Notes under the pieces: model-generated
The model's database searches: none
What the model saw: only the letters and a program-made list of their open reading frames with translations
What the model was told of the DNA's origin: nothing
In this document: positions 9,075-18,618 of the stretch, in pieces
Layout of the letters: the number at the start of each line of letters is the position of its first letter
Position numbering within the stretch: position 1 is the stretch's first letter
Program-made: the position numbers and the translations under genes
Source: PSRI01 sp041484195
Lineage (GTDB): Bacteria > Bacteroidota > Bacteroidia > Chitinophagales > Chitinophagaceae
DNA: 64,000 nt
Reading direction: 5' to 3'
Assembly (NCBI GenBank): GCA_041484195.1
Contig: JBGPHC010000004.1
Coordinates: forward strand, 139,221-203,220

Positions 9075-10703
9075 ATGAATATCGAATTGAATAAGAATGA
9101 AGATGCCATGAAGCTGGCGATGAGCCAGGTGCGTCAGAAACTGGAGAAGATCTACTTGGGAGGCGGCAAGAAAGCCATTGAAAAGCAGAGGCTGAAAAAC
9201 AAACTCACGGCGCGGGAGCGGATCGAATGGCTCTGTGATGCCGGCAAACCATTTATTGAGATCGGCGCATTCGCTGGATACGAAATGTATGAAGAATATG
9301 GTGGCTGCCCCGCGGGTGGCACAGTAGCAGGTCTGGGATATGTGAGTGGGAGACAATGTGTGATCGTAGCTAATGACCAGACCGTTAAAGCAGGTGCATG
9401 GTTTCCGATAACAGGGAAGAAGAACCTCCGGATGCAGGAAATCGCTATGGACAATCAGCTTCCAATCATTTACCTGGTTGACAGCGCAGGCGTTTTTCTA
9501 CCCATGCAGGATGAGATTTTTCCCGACAAAGAACATTTTGGCCGGGTCTTCCGCAACAATGCGCGCATGAGCGCCATGGGTATCACGCAGATCGCCGCCG
9601 TAATGGGCGCCTGCGTGGCCGGTGGCGCTTATCTGCCCATCATGAGTGATGAAACTCTGATGGTGGAAGGAAATGGTTCTATTTTTCTGGCGGGACCTTA
9701 TTTGGTGAAAGCGGCCATTGGAGAAGACGTGGATACTGAAACATTGGGAGGCGCCGTTACGCATACGGAAATTTCGGGTATTGCGGATTACAAGTTCAAT
9801 ACGGAGCAGGAATGTCTCGATGAAATAAAAAAACTTATTGACAGGCTGGGCAGGGTAGAAGATGCGGGATTCGACAGGATCAAATCCAAGCCCCCTGAAA
9901 AAAATCCGGAGGAGCTCTACAGTATCGTGCCCCTGGATCCTTCCAAACCCTATGATATGCTGGACCTGATAGAACGCATCGTTGACGATTCGGCATTCGA
10001 TCAATTCAAGCAGGATTATGGAAAAACTATCCTGTGCGGTTACGCGAGAATTGACGGATGGGCCGTTGGTATCGTGGCCAACCAGCGGAAGATCGTAAAG
10101 AGCCGCCGGGGTGAAATGCAAATGGGAGGTGTGATTTACAATGACAGCGCCGACAAAGCCGCCAGGTTTATATTGAATTGCAATCAGAAGAAAATACCAC
10201 TTGTCTTTCTGCAGGATGTGACGGGTTTCATGGTTGGGTCCAGGAGTGAACATTCCGGGATCATCAAAGACGGGGCGAAAATGGTTAACGCAGTGGCGAA
10301 CTCAGTGGTCCCGAAAATCACCATCATCGTAGGGAATTCATACGGCGCCGGCAATTATGCCATGTGCGGGAAAGCGTACGATCCCCGTTTCATCTATGCC
10401 TGGCCTTCCGCGAGAATTGCCGTCATGGGCGGCGACCAGGCAGCCAGCACCCTCCTGCAAATACAGGTGGCCAGCATGAAATCAAAAGGGAGGGAAGTAC
10501 CGCCGCAGGATGAAAAGAAATTGCTCAAAGAAATAACGGATAAGTACAAACGCCAAACGACGCCTTATTATGCAGCGGCACGCCTTTGGGTTGACGCCAT
10601 CATTGACCCGGTGGAAACCAGGAAACTGATCTCCGAAGGGATCGTCGCGGCCAATCAAAAAAAGATTGACGATGGATTCAAATTGGGCGTTTTCCAGGTC
10701 TGA
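9075..10703 (+). CDS. Acyl-CoA carboxylase beta subunit (methylcrotonyl-CoA carboxylase-like)
   Basis: Carboxyltransferase subunit of a biotin-dependent acyl-CoA carboxylase, 542 residues from MNIELNKNEDAM. Motifs: LTARERIEWL, the N-terminal crotonase-fold segment GGAYLPIMSDETLMVEG and SIFLAGPYLVKAAIGE, and the C-terminal PLVFLQDVTGFMVG and GNSYGAGNYAMCG. The SIFLAGP region resembles methylcrotonyl-CoA carboxylase (leucine breakdown) more than propionyl-CoA carboxylase. That choice is tentative because no biotin-carboxylase subunit lies nearby. Starts up to 32 codons further upstream are open, but that extension is unlike family members. Confidence 0.88.
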   Translation: MNIELNKNEDAMKLAMSQVRQKLEKIYLGGGKKAIEKQRLKNKLTARERIEWLCDAGKPFIEIGAFAGYEMYEEYGGCPAGGTVAGLGYVSGRQCVIVANDQTVKAGAWFPITGKKNLRMQEIAMDNQLPIIYLVDSAGVFLPMQDEIFPDKEHFGRVFRNNARMSAMGITQIAAVMGACVAGGAYLPIMSDETLMVEGNGSIFLAGPYLVKAAIGEDVDTETLGGAVTHTEISGIADYKFNTEQECLDEIKKLIDRLGRVEDAGFDRIKSKPPEKNPEELYSIVPLDPSKPYDMLDLIERIVDDSAFDQFKQDYGKTILCGYARIDGWAVGIVANQRKIVKSRRGEMQMGGVIYNDSADKAARFILNCNQKKIPLVFLQDVTGFMVGSRSEHSGIIKDGAKMVNAVANSVVPKITIIVGNSYGAGNYAMCGKAYDPRFIYAWPSARIAVMGGDQAASTLLQIQVASMKSKGREVPPQDEKKLLKEITDKYKRQTTPYYAAARLWVDAIIDPVETRKLISEGIVAANQKKIDDGFKLGVFQV

Positions 10704-10787
10704 ATGTTTCCATTCAACCTGCCGGAAAATACCAGCCGTTAGGTGGCTCTGAGTTGAATATTCTGAATAAATATCAAACCCACTCAA

Positions 10788-11582
10788 ATGAAAATCCCCA
10801 TATACCAGGTTGACGCGTTCAGCAAGAGGCCTTTCAGTGGCAATCCTGCAGCCATCTGTCCTCTCGACACATGGTTGCCCGACGGGTTGATGCAGCAAAT
10901 TGCCGCGGAGAATAACCTGGCAGAAACCGCTTTCATTGTGGAAGAAGCCGGAGGCCTGCGCATCCGTTGGTTTACGCCCACAGTGGAAGTGGATCTATGT
11001 GGACATGCCACACTCGCTGCCGGTCATGTGTATTTTCAGCACCTGAATTATCCGCAGAAAGAAATCATATTTCTTTCCAAAAGCGGCCCCCTTATCGTGA
11101 GCCGTGCCGAAGGCGGCGCATTCACTCTGGATTTTCCGCGCGACCATATCGAAAAAATATCCAATCCGCCGGCAGAAATCGAATCAGGCCTTGGCGTGAG
11201 GGCTACGGAAGTGTATAAGGGCCGTTCTGATTATATGGCGGTGATAGACAGCCAGAAAATCATTGAAAATTTGAAGCCGGATTTCAAAATACTGTCGCAC
11301 CTGAATGGCAGGGGCCTGATAGTGACGGCCAGAGGCGAAGAAGTGGATTTCGTTTCCCGTGCATTTTTTCCGCAGAGTGGCATTGATGAAGACCCTGTGA
11401 CTGGTTCGGCGCATACCACAATGACTCCTTTCTGGGCAGGCATACTGGGAAAAAATAAATTGAAGGCCATCCAGCTTTCAGCCAGGAAGGGATGGCTCAA
11501 TTGTGAATTGGCCGGTGAAAGAGTATTGATAACCGGGCATGCGGTTACCTATATGATGGGCCTGGCGGAAATTCCTGATTAA
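10788..11582 (+). CDS. PhzF family isomerase-like protein
   Basis: 264 residues of the PhzF/DapF-like fold. N-terminal signature: IYQVDAFSKRPFSGNPAAIC. The catalytic-glutamate region is ENNLAETAFIVEE, followed by RWFTPTVEVDLCGHATLAA and, in the second domain, GIDEDPVTGSAHTTM. PhzF isomerises a phenazine precursor, but most bacterial homologues lie outside phenazine loci, as here, and their substrates are unknown. It lies 84 bases after the carboxylase gene and may share its transcript. Confidence 0.88.
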   Translation: MKIPIYQVDAFSKRPFSGNPAAICPLDTWLPDGLMQQIAAENNLAETAFIVEEAGGLRIRWFTPTVEVDLCGHATLAAGHVYFQHLNYPQKEIIFLSKSGPLIVSRAEGGAFTLDFPRDHIEKISNPPAEIESGLGVRATEVYKGRSDYMAVIDSQKIIENLKPDFKILSHLNGRGLIVTARGEEVDFVSRAFFPQSGIDEDPVTGSAHTTMTPFWAGILGKNKLKAIQLSARKGWLNCELAGERVLITGHAVTYMMGLAEIPD

Positions 11583-11673
11583 AGCAGAAATTAGATGAAA
11601 ATGAATGCACCGATTTGCAGACAGTAGTATTCACTGAAATAATTTTCCCCAAAATTTACAATACCGATTCAAT

Positions 11674-12147
11674 TTGTCAGAAAAGAAACTCATCATCCAC
11701 ACCGATGGCGCTTCCAGGGGAAATCCCGGTCCGGGTGGCTATGGCGCTATACTGAAATGGGGTGGGGTGGAAAAAGAATTGTCTCAGGGCTACCGCCTCA
11801 CCACTAATAATCGAATGGAACTGATGGCAGTGATCGCGGCATTGGAAGCATTGAATAAAAAGCATCTCCATATATCCATTTATTCCGACAGTCAGTATGT
11901 TGTCCGGGCGGTGCAGGAAGGATGGCTGAAAAACTGGATCGCTAATAATTTCAAAGGAGGTAAGAAGAACAAAGACCTTTGGCTCCGCTATCACCAATTG
12001 GCGCAGCAGCATCATATCCATTTTGTGTGGGTGAAAGGTCATGCTTCAAATCCACATAATAACCGCTGCGATGAACTGGCAACAGCCGCGGCGGATGGGC
12101 CCGATCTACTGGTTGATGAGGGATATGAGATGGATCAATCCAAGTAA
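11674..12147 (+). CDS. rnhA: Ribonuclease HI
   Basis: 157 residues. It degrades the RNA strand of RNA-DNA hybrids, for example R-loops and primers. The active site is present: Asp11 in HTDGASRGNPGPGG, Glu49 in NRMELMAV, Asp72 in YSDSQYVV, and the final Asp in RCDELA after the GHAS histidine region. The basic handle (WLKNWIANNFKGGKKNKDLW) is also present. Translation appears to begin at a TTG codon (11674-11676): the conserved sequence starts right after it and no ATG lies upstream in frame at a suitable distance. Confidence 0.93.
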   Translation: MSEKKLIIHTDGASRGNPGPGGYGAILKWGGVEKELSQGYRLTTNNRMELMAVIAALEALNKKHLHISIYSDSQYVVRAVQEGWLKNWIANNFKGGKKNKDLWLRYHQLAQQHHIHFVWVKGHASNPHNNRCDELATAAADGPDLLVDEGYEMDQSK

Positions 12148-12192
12148 GGTTAGACCAACTCCATTTATTTTTCCGGCATCAATTGATTCTGT

Positions 12193-12222
12193 AAAAAAGC
12201 CTCTCCTTAAAAGAAGAGGCTT
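12193..12222 (-). terminator. Rho-independent terminator of the T9SS gene
   Basis: A perfect 8-bp stem AAGCCTCT (12197-12204) / AGAGGCTT (12215-12222) with a 10-base loop. Read leftward, it is followed directly by a run of T. It lies 25 bases after the stop of the leftward T9SS gene. It may also serve the rightward rnhA. Confidence 0.85.
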
Positions 12223-12246
12223 CCGAAAAATTTATTATGTGGACTG

Positions 12247-14544
12247 TCACAATTTGATGAAGCGGATAGTCTTCACCGTGCCGTCACCGGTAGTGGCCGT
12301 GAGCTGGTAAGTACCCGAAGCCAGTCCACCCAGGTTGAGCCTGATGGAATTCTCTCCCGTAGCCACTTCGCCCGACACGCGCTGCATCACCCTGCCCTGC
12401 ATATCCGTTATCAGGATATTTATTTTTGACCGGGCCGCGGAAGTCACATTCAGGTTGGCTGAACTATTCACCAGGGTTGGCACCATGCGGAGTAATTCAA
12501 CGCCATTATTCTTATTGAAGATCACTACGATATTACTGTAGTAGAAGCTGCCGTCAATATCGAAAGCCTTTAACCGGTAGTAATTGCTTCCATCAGAAAG
12601 ACTGTTGTCGGTGGCGCTATAATTCTCTTTTACCGGATCTCCCACAACAGTGGTTAGCAGGCTGAAATTCATGCCATCACCTGACTCATACAATTCATAT
12701 CTTTTCGCGTCCTGGGGATCGGCTACTTTCCAGTTCAGTATGGCATCGCTGCCATGCTTAATTCCTGTAAATGATATTAGTTTAACTGGCAGTGCCGCTG
12801 CAGGAGCGAGACCAATCGTAATGGGACTGAAACTACTCACGGCATTGGAGGTGACGGATCCACTTCCAACATTGCCCAATACTACGGCTCCATTGGCTCC
12901 AAAATCCTCCCAGGTGGAGCCTCCACTATTCCAATGCGCCACGCGAATATTGTCGGTTGCTGTGCCTCCTGTGATGGGCGCCGACCAGTCCAGGGTTATC
13001 TTGGCCTGGCTGCTTCCTGAAGCATGACTGATATCCCAATATTCGATATCCGTGATATTGGAAAGGGGCGCGGTGAATGTATTTCCAACTGCGATTTTTG
13101 GATTGCTATTGATATACTGAGCCTGGAATGTGTTGGCGGCCGCATCCATGGACGTAATGGTACAGGGATGATAAACCGACCCATTGCCCACAGGAAAACT
13201 GAATGGATTTGTGGAATTGGTATTCTTGCCAATATAGCCATCAACGAAAGAAGACCCGCCTGCTCCGGTGACGCTGGCATTCACATCAAGCACAAAAAGA
13301 CCCGGAGTTGCACTGGTAATTTTGCCATTCACAAAATTTAGTACACTCGATATTACATGTACACCAGCATCGTCATCGAAAGTAACACCGGCCGGGTTAT
13401 CAATGGTAAGGTTTTCGGGTGGTGAACCAAGAGTTGATGGAAATATTTTCAGAGTACTGGAAAAAGGAGAAAGCCCTGTTCCTGTCTGGGCAATTGAACC
13501 GTTAAATATCAATGTAGAACCAGGCTGATACAAAAGTAAATTACCAACCACAGATCCTCTTTTCATGGTTGCAGTTCCATAAATTGAACCGTTAGTTGCA
13601 ATTGTTGTTTCATTGTCATTCGCCGCATCAAACACCACATTGCTTACGCTGGGGCCGGAACTACCTGCAGTGATCTTTCCCAGGGACCATTCCACTCCGG
13701 TTGTAATATTATTTGAAAAATTGGAAGAAGAAAAATTATTTACATATTCAAGAGTAGAGCTGGGTGCATATGTAAAAGAAGTCTGAGGCGTTGAATTGGA
13801 ACTTAGGCTGCTGCTCACATTGCCAGTTATTTTGAGTGTGCCCCCATCATTCACCAAAACATTCAGCACATTAATGAATTGTCCATTGGTGTTATTTACA
13901 ATCTCTAAAGTGCCATCAACATTAATTGCCCCAAAATAAGATCCTGCTGTGGTACTTTTGGTAACATTGTTTCGTGCTATCAGAGTCGCCCCCGAGCTGA
14001 TGTCCATTGAGCCCGCACCATTGCCGCCAGAAGCATTTATTCTCAATTCCCCACTACAATCAAATATTCCGGAACTGATCTTAAGATATCCAAACAGATG
14101 AGTTGCACTGCCGCCCGTTCCTGTTTGACCACTGTTCAAAGCTACTTCGCAGCGCCAGTTGATACCGAAGGGTCCCCAGGTTCCAAACAAGGCCCGGCCT
14201 GCTCCAACAAATTTAACAATGCCTCCACCTGATGTAGTGATGATATTGCCAGGTGCACTTGTTCCAGTCGCGGCCAAAATGCCATTGATTTGCAAAGTGA
14301 AACTACCTGCCTGTAAGAGCCCGTTTGGGACTGTAATTGTTAAATTATTGCAAGCAGCGTCGGCAGTTAGAGTAATAATATGATTAATAAGAATTGTCAC
14401 ATTATCTCCCGCTCCAGGCACGCCCGATGGAGACCATGTAGCTGCATTATTCCAGTCACCCGTTCCAGTGGAAGTAAAGTCTGTAGCCTTCAGGGTCATG
14501 GATGCCAGGAGCAAAAAGCCCAGGACTGAGTATAATTTCTTCAT
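12247..14544 (-). CDS. T9SS type A sorting domain-containing exported protein
   Basis: 765 residues with a signal peptide (LYSVLGFLLLASMTLKA). It opens with STGTGDWNNAATWSPSGVP, the motif of large Bacteroidota surface proteins rich in beta strands. The middle (about 60-600) is low-complexity beta structure full of N, T, S and G. Then come LPVKLISFTGIKHG and a fibronectin-III-like stretch (ILNWKVADPQDAKRYEL). The last 80 residues are a type IX secretion signal (RSKINILITDMQGRVMQ, LASGTYQLTAT). It is therefore probably secreted through the T9SS and attached to the cell surface; its activity is unknown. A strong terminator follows. Confidence 0.88.
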   Translation of the reverse strand: MKKLYSVLGFLLLASMTLKATDFTSTGTGDWNNAATWSPSGVPGAGDNVTILINHIITLTADAACNNLTITVPNGLLQAGSFTLQINGILAATGTSAPGNIITTSGGGIVKFVGAGRALFGTWGPFGINWRCEVALNSGQTGTGGSATHLFGYLKISSGIFDCSGELRINASGGNGAGSMDISSGATLIARNNVTKSTTAGSYFGAINVDGTLEIVNNTNGQFINVLNVLVNDGGTLKITGNVSSSLSSNSTPQTSFTYAPSSTLEYVNNFSSSNFSNNITTGVEWSLGKITAGSSGPSVSNVVFDAANDNETTIATNGSIYGTATMKRGSVVGNLLLYQPGSTLIFNGSIAQTGTGLSPFSSTLKIFPSTLGSPPENLTIDNPAGVTFDDDAGVHVISSVLNFVNGKITSATPGLFVLDVNASVTGAGGSSFVDGYIGKNTNSTNPFSFPVGNGSVYHPCTITSMDAAANTFQAQYINSNPKIAVGNTFTAPLSNITDIEYWDISHASGSSQAKITLDWSAPITGGTATDNIRVAHWNSGGSTWEDFGANGAVVLGNVGSGSVTSNAVSSFSPITIGLAPAAALPVKLISFTGIKHGSDAILNWKVADPQDAKRYELYESGDGMNFSLLTTVVGDPVKENYSATDNSLSDGSNYYRLKAFDIDGSFYYSNIVVIFNKNNGVELLRMVPTLVNSSANLNVTSAARSKINILITDMQGRVMQRVSGEVATGENSIRLNLGGLASGTYQLTATTGDGTVKTIRFIKL

Positions 14545-14900
14545 ACTTCAGGCATTTTTTATTGAGTAGCGTGATTGATTTTGAAAATGTGGCTAAATAG
14601 GACTTGGGAGAGGATATTGGGAAAGTTAGATTTCAAATGTAGAAAAAAATTGTCAGAATTCAATCCTGATATGAATCTAATTTGGGCTGATCCGGGGCGC
14701 TTCCAAACCCTTTTGGCTCATTATCATGACCCTATGGATTCAGCGAACCAAATTCGTTATAGAAAACAGAAATAAATATTTATTAATATGGAAATTATTG
14801 CTTTACGCAGAGAAGGCAAGAGAAAATGTGCAGTTATTAAGAGTCAATAACATGCACTAAAATTCAGGAGTCTCATATAGCCCGGGCATTAAACACAGCC
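14545..14900. other. Intergenic stretch with no clear feature
   Basis: 356 A+T-rich bases between the T9SS gene start and the der stop. One 66-codon rightward frame is open here, but its sequence has no recognisable domain and its composition is that of spacer. It probably contains the promoter of the T9SS gene; I cannot place it confidently. Confidence 0.3.
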
Positions 14901-16217
14901 CTATTTTTTCCTGAAGAAAATGCGTATAGGCACCCCCGTGAACTTGAAATGTTCACGCAACTGGTTTTCCAGATAGTTCTTATAAGGAGTCTTGATATCG
15001 TCGGGATAATTGCAATAAAAAGCAAAACTGGGCACTCCTGTCGGCAATTGGGCCACATATTTTATCTTGATGGAATTGCCCCTCACCACCGGAGGATGGT
15101 AGGACTCGAATGATTTTTGCATCACTTCATTCAGTTGTGAGGTCGGTACTTTGCGACGGCGGTTTTCATAGACTTCCAGGGCCATTTCCATGGCTTTGAA
15201 AATTCTTGTCTTTTCAGTGGCTGAGACAAAAATAATGGGCACATCGGTGAAGGGTGAGATCCGGTCCTTCAATTCTTTTTCAAAATCCCGGGCCGTATTG
15301 GTCGCTTTTCCCACCAGGTCCCATTTGTTCACCAATAATAATATCCCCTTTCCCTTACGTGTTGCAAGGGAAAATATATTCAGGTCCTGTGCAGTAATGC
15401 CTTTGGTGGCGTCTAATACCAGCAGACATACATCCGCCTCATCCATGGCCTTGATGGCGCGGATCACGGAATAGAATTCCAGGTCTTCTTCCACTTTATT
15501 CTTTCTGCGAATTCCCGCTGTGTCGATCAATACAAATTCCTTCTTGAAGAGTTTATAATAAGTATGGATCGTGTCGCGCGTGGTACCGGCAATATCACTC
15601 ACAATGGTGCGCTCTTCACCTATCAGGGCGTTGAGCAATGAGGACTTTCCCACATTGGGCTGGCCGATGATCGCGAATTTCGGAAGGGCCGGAGCCTCTT
15701 CGTCTCCTCCGGATTTTTCTTGGGGTATGAGCGCGGTGATCTCGTCGAGTAATTCACCCGTGCCACTGCCCGTTATGCTCGACAGAAAATGGATATGATC
15801 AAAACCCAGACTGTAGAATTCGGTAGCGTCCAGCATCCTTTCGGGATTATCCACTTTATTTACAACCAGGAATACGGGCTTCTGCGATTGGCGCAGCACC
15901 TGGGTAATGGCTTCATCCAATGTTGTGATGCCCGTGGAAGCATCGCACATGAAGATGATGGCATTGGCTTCCTCCACCGCGATCTTCACCTGCTTGCGAA
16001 TCTCCACTTCAAATACATCGGTACTGTCGGGCACAAAACCGCCCGTATCAATCAGGTTGAAGGTCTTGCCATTCCAGTCCGCCACACCATATTGCCTGTC
16101 GCGCGTAACGCCGCTCACATCGTCCACTATGGCCTTACGCTGTTCGAGCATCCTGTTAAAGAAAGTGCTCTTACCTACATTCGGCCTGCCAACAATTGCT
16201 ATCGTGAATCCACTCAT
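14901..16217 (-). CDS. der: Ribosome biogenesis GTPase Der (EngA)
   Basis: 438 residues with two GTPase domains in tandem, the hallmark of Der, needed for assembly of the 50S subunit. G domain 1: GRPNVGKSTFF, DTGGF, NKVDNPE. G domain 2: GQPNVGKSSLL, DTAGI, NKWDLVG. A KH-like domain at the end (VVRGNSIKIKYVAQLP, TGVPIRIFFRKK) contacts rRNA. The length is normal. It lies 126 bases after era in the same leftward direction. Confidence 0.96.
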   Translation of the reverse strand: MSGFTIAIVGRPNVGKSTFFNRMLEQRKAIVDDVSGVTRDRQYGVADWNGKTFNLIDTGGFVPDSTDVFEVEIRKQVKIAVEEANAIIFMCDASTGITTLDEAITQVLRQSQKPVFLVVNKVDNPERMLDATEFYSLGFDHIHFLSSITGSGTGELLDEITALIPQEKSGGDEEAPALPKFAIIGQPNVGKSSLLNALIGEERTIVSDIAGTTRDTIHTYYKLFKKEFVLIDTAGIRRKNKVEEDLEFYSVIRAIKAMDEADVCLLVLDATKGITAQDLNIFSLATRKGKGILLLVNKWDLVGKATNTARDFEKELKDRISPFTDVPIIFVSATEKTRIFKAMEMALEVYENRRRKVPTSQLNEVMQKSFESYHPPVVRGNSIKIKYVAQLPTGVPSFAFYCNYPDDIKTPYKNYLENQLREHFKFTGVPIRIFFRKK

Positions 16218-16343
16218 ATTAATTCTGTCTGATCTGTCTGCCCGTTTCTCATCGTGTATGCAAGGCCGACAGTAATTTTATTGATTCATTTTCCTTTCTT
16301 TCCATGAAGGAACCGGGTTCAAACCGGGAGCAAGCAAATGCGC

Positions 16344-17213
16344 TCATTGATACCCATATTCTTTCAGATGAATATCATTGTCCCGCCATTTGGGTCTCAC
16401 TTTTACAAATAATTCCAAAAATACTTTAGTTCCGATGAATTGTTCTATATCCTGCCTGGCGAGTGTCCCCAGCTTCTTGATCATGCTGCCTTTTCCGCCC
16501 AATATGATGGCTTTCTGTGATTCCCTCTGCACCACAATTTCCGCAGTTATTTTCGTCAGAGTGGTCTTTTCCCTGAATTCCGTCACCACCACCGTGGTAT
16601 GATAAGGGATTTCTTCATGGAACAGGTCATAGATCTTTTCGCGGATCATCTCGCCCACGAAAAAGCGTGTGGGCAGGTCCGTGAGATCGTCCCCCGGAAA
16701 GAAGGGCGGGCCTTCCGGCAGGAATTCCAGGATGGCCTGGATGAGTTCGTCGAGGTTCCGCTTTTGAAGGGCGGAAATTTTCACCAGTTTTTGGCAATAG
16801 GCCTGGGAACGAAAGAATTCCTCTTTTGTTTGGATGCTCCCGGCAGACATTTCATCTATTTTATTAAGGACAACGATTGCGGGAACCCTGAGATGAAGGG
16901 ACTGAAAGATGGCATGGTCTTCTTCCTGGTTTCCCGAGCCGTCAACCAGTAGCAGGGCCAGATCCGCGTCTTCGAGACTGTTCCGGACCGCCTGCATCAT
17001 TTTCTCATGCAGTTTGTATTGAGGCTGAATGATACCGGGAGTGTCTGAAAATATGATCTGGTAATGTTCCGAAGTCAGGAATCCCTTGATCCTGTGCCGG
17101 GTGGTCTGAACCTTGGGGGATACAATAGCCAGTTTTTCTCCAATTAAGGCATTGAGGAGTGTGCTCTTGCCGGCGTTTGGCCGTCCGAAAATGCTGACAA
17201 AACCTGATTTCAT
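16344..17213 (-). CDS. era: GTPase Era
   Basis: 289 residues: a small GTPase with GRPNAGKSTLLNALIG (P loop), SDTPGIIQPQY (G3) and NKIDE (G4), then a C-terminal KH domain (AEIVVQRESQKAIILGGKG and the following helices). Era binds the 3' end of 16S rRNA and helps mature the 30S subunit. It pairs with der directly downstream. Its upstream region is part of the duplicated segment that also precedes the initiator tRNA. Confidence 0.96.
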   Translation of the reverse strand: MKSGFVSIFGRPNAGKSTLLNALIGEKLAIVSPKVQTTRHRIKGFLTSEHYQIIFSDTPGIIQPQYKLHEKMMQAVRNSLEDADLALLLVDGSGNQEEDHAIFQSLHLRVPAIVVLNKIDEMSAGSIQTKEEFFRSQAYCQKLVKISALQKRNLDELIQAILEFLPEGPPFFPGDDLTDLPTRFFVGEMIREKIYDLFHEEIPYHTTVVVTEFREKTTLTKITAEIVVQRESQKAIILGGKGSMIKKLGTLARQDIEQFIGTKVFLELFVKVRPKWRDNDIHLKEYGYQ

Positions 17214-17220
17214 CGTATCG

Positions 17221-17361
17221 TTTTCAACAGGTCCTTGAAAGGAATATTGAAAAATTCTTGCAAAGGTAATCCAACAAAAATAGTTTGGCCAATAAATACT
17301 ATCAGATTACCTTTGCACTCCACATCGCGAAGTAGAGCAGCGGTAGCTCGTCGGGCTCATA
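17221..17361. repeat. Direct repeat copy 1 (tRNA-fMet promoter region)
   Basis: First copy of a direct duplication, offset by 242 bases from 17463-17603. Bases 17272-17361 match 17514-17603 exactly (90 of 90). The 50 bases before that are similar but diverged. The exact part covers the promoter and the 5' half of the tRNA up to the anticodon loop. Confidence 0.9.
17284..17315 (+). promoter_or_regulatory. Bacteroidota-type promoter, copy 1
   Basis: TTTG (17284-17287), 20 bases, TACCTTTG (17308-17315): a full match to the housekeeping consensus TTTG-N19-21-TANNTTTG. It is identical to the promoter of the intact tRNA copy, so the broken copy is probably still transcribed. Confidence 0.8.
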
Positions 17362-17400
17362 TCCGCCAGCTGGCGGACGGAGGTTCGAAACTTCATTTCA
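17326..17400 (+). pseudogene. Broken tRNA-fMet copy
   Basis: The acceptor 5' strand, D arm and anticodon loop (CTCATA) are identical to the functional tRNA downstream. After the anticodon, 17 bases holding a perfect 16-bp palindrome (TCCGCCAGCTGGCGGA, 17362-17377) replace the 11 bases of the 3' anticodon stem and variable loop. The T arm is decayed (GGAGG against CTTCA) and the acceptor 3' strand no longer pairs. It cannot fold as a tRNA. Confidence 0.85.
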
Positions 17401-17462
17401 CACAAATCTTTCCGACATTTAGCATCCTGAAATAACTTACAAACCCTGGTTTTATTGATATG

Positions 17463-17639
<177 letters not shown>

Positions 17640-17646
17640 CATCCGG

Positions 17647-17676
17647 GAGGCCTGTCATTGGAGGGCCTCTTTTTTA
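17647..17676 (+). terminator. tRNA-fMet terminator
   Basis: Stem GAGGCC (17647-17652) / GGCCTC (17664-17669) followed by seven T, starting 8 bases after the tRNA. Confidence 0.85.
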
Positions 17677-17728
17677 TTTGCCTGATTCCAATACTATCCG
17701 TTGCAATGGCTTTCTCTATATTTGACGC

Positions 17729-18574
17729 ATGAAATTCATCTGCCTGCTACTGGGTACTTTGTTGAGCTTTGGCTGCAATCACAGCAAACAGCAAAACGAT
17801 GAAATCTATTCCCGCCACCTCCAGCGTCACGTTCAACTCACCATCATTCATACACCCATACCTTCCGACAAAAGCCAGTTGAACCTGTTGATCCTGAATG
17901 ATGGCCAGGACCTGGAAAAAATGGGATTGAGGGAAATCCTCGACAGCCTTTTTGATAAAGGCGCCATCGAACCCCTGGTGGTTGTGGGAATTCATGCCGG
18001 AGACCGGATGCAGGAATATGGTGTGGCCGGTGAACCCGATTATATGGGTCACGGATCCAGGGCCGGCTTTTACGATAGTTTTATTGACAATGAATTGTAT
18101 CCATTCGCCAAAAAAAGAGCCGGTGTCAGAAAATTCAAAAGCGTAACAATCGCGGGATGGAGCCTGGGCGGACTCTCCGCCTTCGACATCGCATGGAATC
18201 ACCCGGAAAAAATTGACAGGGTGGGCGTTTTCTCGGGATCATTCTGGTGGCGGAATAAATCCACGGATGACAGCTCCTATTCCGATGAAAGAGACCGGAT
18301 CATGTACGCCAAATTGAAAGCCTCCCGCAAAAGACCCAAACTGCAATATTGGTTCTACGCGGGAACCGCCGAAGAAAACTCCGACCGCGATCACGACGGG
18401 ATCATTGATGTGGATGATGATACCAGGGATATCATTTCATTACTGGAAAATAAAAATATCGCCGCGCCTGGTGATATCATTTACAAAGAAACCAAAGATG
18501 GGAAACACGAATTGCCTTATTGGCGTTCCGCATTTCCTGAATTCCTGGTCTGGAGTTTTGGTAAGAGGAATTGA
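17729..18574 (+). CDS. Esterase-family lipoprotein (alpha/beta hydrolase)
   Basis: 281 residues. It begins with a lipoprotein signal (lipobox LSFGC, Cys16), so it is probably anchored in the outer membrane or periplasm. The rest is a putative-esterase (Esterase D/Fes-like) domain: LNLLILNDGQDLEKMG, a nucleophile elbow GWSLGG (Ser145), VGVFSGSFWW, and a C-terminal KDGKHELPYWR with the likely catalytic His. Relatives include siderophore esterases and carbohydrate esterases; which applies here is not visible. It sits alone after the tRNA terminator and converges on the head-GIN cluster. Confidence 0.85.
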   Translation: MKFICLLLGTLLSFGCNHSKQQNDEIYSRHLQRHVQLTIIHTPIPSDKSQLNLLILNDGQDLEKMGLREILDSLFDKGAIEPLVVVGIHAGDRMQEYGVAGEPDYMGHGSRAGFYDSFIDNELYPFAKKRAGVRKFKSVTIAGWSLGGLSAFDIAWNHPEKIDRVGVFSGSFWWRNKSTDDSSYSDERDRIMYAKLKASRKRPKLQYWFYAGTAEENSDRDHDGIIDVDDDTRDIISLLENKNIAAPGDIIYKETKDGKHELPYWRSAFPEFLVWSFGKRN

Positions 18575-18618
18575 ATTGATTCCCAAGCAACCGGCCCCAT
18601 TCCACTCCCTCAATTTCC

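Noticed and set aside
14575..14775. A 66-codon gene between the T9SS gene and der
   Set aside because: There is no domain or support beyond an open frame in spacer.
16290..16330. Repeated ACCGGG motif between der and era as a regulatory site
   Set aside because: Only two 6-base copies 5 bases apart; too short to support.
17326..17400. A second functional tRNA-fMet
   Set aside because: Bases after the anticodon are replaced by a palindrome and neither the T stem nor the acceptor stem can pair, so it cannot fold as tRNA.
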